Shown here piece by piece: positions 57,456-64,000 of a DNA stretch of 64,000 nucleotides; within the stretch, counting starts at the first letter, position 1, and every line of letters starts with the position of its first letter. The translations under genes and the position numbers were made by a program. This DNA is from Callaeas wilsoni. Taxonomy: Eukaryota; Chordata; Aves; Passeriformes; Callaeidae. The notes beneath the pieces are model-generated. The model ran no database searches. It was not told the DNA's origin and saw nothing but the letters and a program-made list of their open reading frames with translations. The stretch covers positions 102,451 through 166,450 of the forward strand of contig VWPU01008378.1 of NCBI GenBank assembly GCA_013398955.1, given 5' to 3'.

Positions 57456-60400
57456 ACAGGTAGAGGCAGCCCTGAGAGCCGTGTCCCGGCCGCGCTGCGC
57501 TCCCTGTTCCAGCAGGAAAACAATCTGGATCGCACAGTTCACAACTGGGGCAGGCATTCCAGGGCAGCCAGGCTCCCACTGACTTTCACTTTGTTTTCTT
57601 TCGAGCAGGCCGAGTTGCTGTCAGCTTCCCTACGACTTTCTCCCGCTTTAATTTACGTCCCATGCAAACTCCACAAACATTTTCCACTGGAAGGAGCCAA
57701 GGACTGACTTTTTTTCCCCTGCAGCATTTGGGGAAAACTGATTCTGAAAAGAGTTCTGCAAAGAGGTTTGGATGATTTCTAGTCTGGCCATTTTTATTCT
57801 CTAATTTAAAATAAAAACCACACTTCTTTCAGTTTTCAAGTTTTATTTGGGCTGAAACTATTGCTATGAGCAACAAAGAAGGATAAAATGAGAAGCTTTT
57901 TGAAATTACTGCTACGTTTTTCAGATCTCAGTTAGGCTTCTGGTATTAGACAGAGCTAAAGAGGAAACCAGCAGAACACAGAATGTATAGATAACATACA
58001 TAACCATATTTAAGATAGTGATGAGGACACAAACCATCCTGACTAAAGAGTTTAGCACACATCTGTGTCCTCATACATTTAATTTTCTGCTGTGAGGAAA
58101 GTTCACTCAGAATTTAGTAAGTTACTTCTGCAGATCAAGTCCATCCAGCATCTTACTATTTTTAAAAATAATGTCGTTAAATATCCCTGTAATTCCAGCT
58201 TTTCTCTAACATTATTGGCCTAGGAAATGCTGGCAGCTTTTTGACTGGAGTGGTCACAGCAATATGGCAGAGATTTGTCTCAGATCAAAAAAAGAAAAGA
58301 AAAGCCGCAGGAACATTTTCATGCAGGTTCACATTGGGGTTTAAGCATTAGAATGAACCCGTGTTATCACGGACACCTTCGGAGTAACCATGAGTCCAAA
58401 AAAGTTTCAAACTTCTGACAAAAGCTTGAAAGGATAAAAGAAAAAGAAATAGAGAGATTTTTAAGCATCAGACAGGGAATTTAAAAAATGACTGGAAAAA
58501 ATCAAACTGATCTTTTATGCTACCTCTAACCATCACTAAACACCAGCTCTGGAGCTTGTCACCAGACTCGGCTGAGAGGCACCACACTTGAAAGATCAGG
58601 CTCATGAGCAACCACGATTTTCTGTCTTTCTTTTAAGCAGATTAAGTAACTTCCACAATGTATTAAAGATAAATCCCTGGATCTTCCCTCCACCCAATTG
58701 AAAACTATTCCAATGAAGCTTTGGAGAATTTTACAACAAATCAGATTTAAGCATAATGAAAACGTGGCAAGTGAGACTCCAGGGGTTCCTTTAAAATTCC
58801 TCAATGAATAAGACACGTCATGCGAGGTTTTGCAATTCCCAAGTGAAGGTTTTTGAGTTCAAATTGCAATGTTTCCAAGAGAAGGGAGGCAAGGCCTGTG
58901 AGATGTAATAATGTTTAGTAGATTGAACGATACCGTGAAAAACATACTTGGATTTGGAACAGATAATTCATTCTTCATGTCATTGAAGAACCCGAAAGAA
59001 TCCCATCTTAAAAAATGGTTTGAGTGCCAGAAAACTTTGTGTTCTTTCTAACGAAATCAATTGATCTAATAATAGATGGAAAACTGCCTTGCCTTAAAAG
59101 ATTTTCCACTCCAAACAAATGGCTTATTTGGACAATGATACAACATTCAACTCACTTACAAGTAACTCCCCCACTGCGAAGAGCTCAGGAAGGAGTATGT
59201 GTGTATTTACACGAGTCCTACATGACCACTGATAACCAGATATCACCACAGATAACCATAACCCACGTGGCTCCTGCCTCGTGCTTTTCAACCCACCTAA
59301 AACAGCCCAGCTAAGGGCAGCCCCCATCCAGCTGCTGCTATTTTTCCCTGGCAACCGTGCTTTTCTCCATTTAAAAAATCAGTCATAGAGGTATTTTTTC
59401 CTTAGGGCAAGTCTAGCCAGTTAATTATTAAGTAACTGAATTGCTTAACTAGTTAGGGGAAGGCTGAGGCATCCCCAGTCATCGTTTGGTTTCCAGTGCA
59501 TTCCTGTCTAAGGAGCAGCGAGGAGATACAGCCACAGCTCCTTCCCGAAGGGATGGCACAGGAGGGAGTGCCAAGCCCAGGTCCTCCGCCTGCTGCTGAG
59601 GAGACAGCAGCATCTGAGATGTATTTCCAGGTGGGATCCTGCCTGGGAGCAGCAGGGACCCCTGGATCCCTTCTGGAGGAGTCCTGGCAGCGAAGCCTTT
59701 CAGGTGTCCTGCTGCAGGCGAGGCAAGCGGAGCTACCTGGGGCTGGAGGTCCTGCACACCGAGGGCTCTGGCTCCCGTGGATTTCGTTGGGATGCCTGCT
59801 GAGATTGGGATAGGAGCCTATTCTAGGCGAGGAAGACCTTGCTGTTTACACAAGGATGCCAAACAGCTCCCTCAGGAAGGGCCTAAATGTAAACTCCTTT
59901 CTGCGAAATGTGAAAACTAACTGTGAACTCACACGGATGCCATCTCTCTGCAGCAGCTCAGAACACTTTGTCGTCTTATTTAGGCATCCCAACGTCGTCT
60001 GCAACCTGGATCTTTCTCACAGCTCTCTGTTTGCAGGGACTAAATTAAAAGTCAAAACATGCAAACAGCCAGCTAAACTGGACTACATCAGCCCTGGAGC
60101 AGAGATGCACAGCAACTGCTGCAGAAAGCATCCTGCTTCCTAAAGCCCGGGGACACCAAGCACTGCCAGCAGCACACAGAGGCGCCTCTTGCCTCTGCTT
60201 GTGCTCAGCAGGAGGCAAATGAGCTTTGATGGGTCACCTCAGCTCATCACAGAGCAAAGACACCAAGGTTCCATGGGCTGTTCGTGCAGCGGCTCCCGAG
60301 CCCAGAGAGGACACGTCCCCCTCGCTCTGAACCCCAGGTCTGGCTTCTATAAACTCTGATGGGTTCTTTCCTGAGACTGCTGGTTCCAGAGACTGGTTGA

Positions 60401-60977
60401 TTCTTGCTAGGATTAAGGAGATAGCAAAAATAACAAGCTGTGCTGTATGCTGCCAGTCAATTAAAGTGGATCGTGGCCTGAGCGATGATGGAGATTCTAC
60501 AGAATATTATTCAGATTCCCAGACAATAAATCTTAGAAGTGATGTCTGGGATGTTGTTGCAGTCCAATAGCATGTCTCAAACATTTATACAGCGGTGTGT
60601 TTATACAGCCAGTTTTATTTGGAGCAGTGGTCTCCCTAGATTGATTTAAGGAGCTCAGAAAGCCTTGGAGCATGTCTTGGTTTGGTTCCTCTCTAATTAA
60701 TCAGTATTGAGAACAAATAAGTGAATCACCAGGAAAAAGGAATTGCTAACAGTCATTTTTAAAGCCAACAGAAATTCTCCTTCATACAGATTTCGTGTGA
60801 GTCTGCAAGCAGCACTTACAGCCAGGGACTGCACCCCAACCTCACACTTGGTGTTACAGCTACAACAACGGGTGATTTTTCACTCCCTCCTAATCAACTG
60901 TTCGCCTTTCTCTTGCTGTTCTGCTTTACAAGCACACACTTTTCACAGAATGAACTTTTCTTCTAACGCCTATACAT
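57456..60977. other. Non-coding interval
   Basis: No gene is recognised. A possible conserved block at 60430-60640 is listed separately. The open frame at 59496-59813 (105 codons) has no recognisable domain. Confidence 0.5.
60430..60640. promoter_or_regulatory. Possible conserved non-coding element
   Basis: A repeat-free block contains cagtcaattaaagtggatcg (homeodomain-like), ggcctgagcgatgatggaga, and cattcagattcccagacaata. It has retained CpGs in AT-rich surroundings. The style is that of conserved developmental regulatory DNA. No comparative evidence is available. Confidence 0.25.
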
Positions 60978-60981
60978 ATAT

Positions 60982-61427
60982 TGATGCCTTAGGATTTTAG
61001 CTTTTATATTTTCACGTGTTTGTAATCCTGCAATTCTTTAGTGTGTAACTCTGAGCTCCATACAGAGTGTCAGCAACTGCTTTTCCCATTTTGGTCAGAC
61101 ACAACAATTCCTCTCCAGGCCTGAGAATCAAGGACACCTCACTGTCTCAGGCTCCGAGAAATGGAAACAAAAGTGAGTTGGGGGGAGCCAACTGAGAGAA
61201 TGGGACTGCACTGCCTGAAGCTGGAATTGCACAATTACCCTCTGATTGCAAATGGACAGAACTTCTATCTGTCCCAAAAACGTGTGGCTGTGTCCATCCT
61301 GGGTGCAGTCTCTGCGAGACTCCTGCACTGCCCAAGGTGTGCCCTGGGAAGGCCTTTCCATACATCCCTGCCCTTTATCCTTACCTCTGCCCAGCCTCTG
61401 CTCCAGGGCAGCCTCTACAAGGTATCA
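60982..61427 (+). mobile_element. Solo LTR, copy 2 (endogenous retrovirus), plus strand
   Basis: This 446-bp element has termini TGATGCCTTAGG... and ...ACAAGGTATCA. It is flanked by ATAT at 60978-60981 and 61428-61431, a 4-bp target-site duplication (5 bp, ATATT, if the first T belongs to the target). It matches the reverse complement of 44294-44740 over its whole length with scattered differences. The region around gaaggcctttccatacatcc corresponds to a decayed TATA/poly(A) segment followed by ccctttatccttacc. No internal genes are present. Its different duplication shows it is an independent insertion from the copy at 44.3 kb. Confidence 0.92.
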
Positions 61428-61431
61428 ATAT

Positions 61432-63944
61432 TCTTACTGATACAGAAACTATTCCACGTGTTACTGTTACCCACAGTGACCACCCACCTCTGCTTCCAGA
61501 GGTACAGGATGCACCAGAGGTCTAACAGAGCTCAGTGTTCACTCGTGTGCTACTGCTGTTGAGAATATTAACCAGGGGTTTTAGCGCTGCTTCTTGAAAC
61601 TGGGTGTTTCTGGGGGTTGGTTACAGAAGATGCTCAGAAAAATGCTGTCTATACTACAATTTCTGCCTTTAATGTCTTCTGTGTCAACATTTTCTCAATG
61701 AAATTAGGGATAACATTGATAAATGGCTAAAGGCAAAACTAGACAAGGAATCTGGGGCTTCACCAATGTGTTCTACTAAACAGCCAGTTTGTTGCATTAA
61801 GACCATGTTGAGATCTACCTGGAACATTTTCAAGACATCCATTAGCTCTATAAAAATGGCACAGGTTGATTTATGCCAAGTATAATCACAGAGAAGTGGA
61901 TCTGAATACTTTTCAATATTGTATAAAAATGTTCTTCCAACGAGCTTTGCAAACTGCAACATGGGTTTCACCTGTCCTGCTGAAGCATACGCATTCCTGA
62001 GATTTTATCAGTCTAATTAGAGGCTTGATTCTGCATAATGATTATTGTGCTTCCCAAAGCCACATGTTTCACATAAACAGGCCCTGAGGTTCACAATTGC
62101 CCTGCTACAATTCAGGATTTGACCTGTAATGAACCAATTACCATTAAACAAACAGCACAAAATCTGTGCTTGTTTGGTTTTGTCAGTCTTTCTTTGGGTC
62201 ATGTTGTTTAGAAACAACTTAGAGGGAGGAAGAGATAAAAGAACTGTTGCTGAAGTGAATGCAAACTGGTTGATGAGGTGGGTAGGGCTTGTATGACTTC
62301 TATTTATACCCATAAAACCTAAATTCCTCCTGCTGCACACAGCTGGCATAGCCACCTCCTCTTTAGGTATATTGAAAAATACCTCAGGTAATCTGCTTAA
62401 ATGTTACAGAGACTGTTAAGAGCCTGATCCAACGCCAGTAGAAAACCAAAGTGTCACATGCTATGTATTTGGAGTAGTCTGAATTGTAACACTAAAAGTA
62501 CTTTATTTCCTTTGGAGAAGCCCCAGACAACCCCAAAAGAGCAGAAGAAACCAAACCCTTAGGCAGCAATCTGGAGCAGCATTTTTTGGAGAGGAGGAAC
62601 ATTGAACACTTATTTTCTTCTGAAAAATCAGACCAGCCACTTCTATTCCCCCACGGAAACACAACCTCCCCCCTATGTTTAATGTCACAAAAATGCTAAC
62701 TGCTCACGGGGGAAATATCAGAGCAATGCTCAAAAACAGCTGGGAAGGACCAGGGGAAACATTGCACAAGCTCTGCAGGCACTTTGTGGAATATTTAGTT
62801 GGCACTTTTCTGGAACGTTTGCGAGCATTTTCTGATATTTCTGAAGGCATGCTGGGAAAATGCTATGGGAAAACAGCAGTCAAGTAGGAGAGCCATATGA
62901 AAAAAATCAACAACAAATAATAATGAAAGAAGCTGATTTATCCCTCAGATAAATCAGTGCTAGGGCAGAAATACACTGTGTGCAGCAGCATTTCTTGCTA
63001 GGGAAGCGGCAAGGCTAAGTTGTTTCTATATTCAGTTCTCTTCATTGCTACTCCCACCAAGATGAGAGACACACCAACGTCTCCACACATTTCAAGAAAT
63101 CCGCCAGTCTCACACCTTCCTCCCTCTTGGTTTATCATTAATTTTCTCCAGCTTTTGTGAATTTTCCAGAAGGCAGGCACTGTTTTAACAGAAACATCCT
63201 GCTCTGCGTTGTGCAGAACGGAGTGTCACTTCAGCAATTGATGTTCACCGGAGTTGTAGTTCCCCCCTCAGATATATTTCTTCTTCACCATCATTTTAAG
63301 GATTATGCCCCTCTCCCTTTGTCCTGCGCCATGTGGAATCCTTTCCAACCAAGGAGAAGCAGCTTCCCCAACTCAGCACCTGCCTTCATCCCTCTCCACT
63401 GTTCTATTTCAAATCTCTCTCCATAGTTTTGTGACTTTGGAAGGTCCGGACACCACACCTCGCAGCCTGTTCTGCTCTACTTTTTTCCCCAGGTCGCTTT
63501 GGTGGTGCCCTGCTGTGCAGAAACCTCGGTGTTTGGGAGCAGACAATGTCCCTGCCCTCGTGGCAGACTCGCCTCCCAAGAGCCAGAACAACTGCAAAAT
63601 GCCACCAGCAGCGTGCAGAGACAGACTGAGCATTAGCGTTCACCAGCCAAGGCCCCAGAAGGGTGGATATTCCAGGAAGGAGCCAACCCCTTGAGCAATA
63701 TAACAGGCCTGCCAAGGACAGCCGAGTAAAACCAGATGCGGTGGCTTGGAAAGACACAGAGCGGGAATTGCACGGGCTGGCAGCGTGAGATGAGCAAATA
63801 GGGAGGCGACGGGGAAACGAGAGGAAAAATGAAAGAAGAAACTAAAGAAGAGCAACAGGGAGAGCTGACATGGGCAGCGCGTTTGGCAAAACATGACATT
63901 ATGAATCATAATATTTTACTATGTACAAAAACCACCTATGACCT
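61432..63944. other. Non-coding interval
   Basis: No gene or repeat is recognised. Overlapping open frames at 63305-63757 on both strands are low-complexity and taken as chance. Confidence 0.5.
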
Positions 63945-64000
63945 TACCATTACTATTTCCAGTTTTACCATTGCCATTTGCAGTTTTACCATTACTATTT
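63945..64000. repeat. 21-bp tandem repeat running off the window edge
   Basis: taccattactatttccagtt-type units start at 63945, 63966 and 63987. The last unit is cut by the window end, so the true array is longer. It is AT-rich; the second unit has ttgcc in place of ttact. Confidence 0.9.

Noticed and set aside
56628..57707. 359-codon plus-strand frame and 197-codon minus-strand frame over the 54/50-bp minisatellite
   Set aside because: Repetitive Gly/Pro/Ser/Leu peptides generated by the repeat, open on both strands; no start context or domain.
1..64000. CRISPR arrays, operons, riboswitches, bacterial terminators
   Set aside because: The sequence is vertebrate; repeat spacing in the tandem arrays has no spacer structure and no bacterial gene features are present.

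Overview
This is vertebrate, almost certainly bird, nuclear DNA, and I find no protein-coding gene in it. The longest open frames are either free of family-like sequence or lie in GC-rich minisatellites that are open in all six frames. The bird assignment rests on several CR1 LINE 3' ends. They carry the characteristic CR1 tail (a form of 'gatgatctttaaggtcccttcc' wording spread over degenerate copies, ending 'ttctgtgatt'). A tRNA-Ile-derived SINE with a CR1-type tail at about 17.8 kb resembles TguSINE1, which I know from songbirds. That points to a passerine. The window looks like a gene desert or the inside of a very large intron.

Layout. 1-9.9 kb: AT-rich non-coding DNA with short tandem repeats, two perfect short palindromes and a possible conserved non-coding block near 2.1-2.4 kb. 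10.0-10.3 kb: an LTR-like segment with TATA and poly(A) signals. 16.4-17.9 kb: a CR1 3' end and the tRNA-Ile SINE. 18.9-19.15 kb: a fresh 125-bp tandem duplication. 20.3-20.6 kb: another LTR-like segment. 22.4-23.45 kb: an A/T-rich inverted repeat, a homeodomain/octamer-rich possible enhancer and the longest CR1 copy. 26.1 kb: a reverse CR1 tail, followed by a CpG-rich possible conserved block. 30.3-31.25 kb: an AGGTCA palindrome, an LTR-like element and a 59-bp tandem duplication. 33.1-33.5 kb: short tandem repeats and a CR1 tail of a different subfamily. 37.9-39.04 kb: a 171-bp tandem array whose 50-bp spacer is an exact copy of sequence about 1 kb downstream. 42.2-43.1 kb: a seven-copy 123-bp GC-rich minisatellite. 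43.8-44.2 kb: two strong hairpins. 44.3-44.7 and 61.0-61.4 kb: two closely related solo LTRs in opposite orientation, each with its own target-site duplication. 52.4-53.1 kb: an intact 665-bp solo LTR on the minus strand with a 5-bp duplication. 53.6-53.95 kb: a possible 3' UTR-like end. 55.4-55.7 kb: another LTR-like segment. 56.7-57.46 kb: a 14-unit minisatellite of 54/50 bp. 63.94-64.0 kb: a 21-bp tandem repeat that runs off the window.

Nothing here forms an operon or gene system. The biology is repeat biology: retrotransposon insertions mostly reduced to solo LTRs or CR1 tails, plus active tandem-repeat growth. Between them lie islands that read like developmental regulatory DNA. The strongest sequence-only observations are the templated 171-bp array, the paired solo LTRs with target-site duplications, the 665-bp solo LTR and the passerine-type SINE. 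All family names come from recognition by eye, without a database search.
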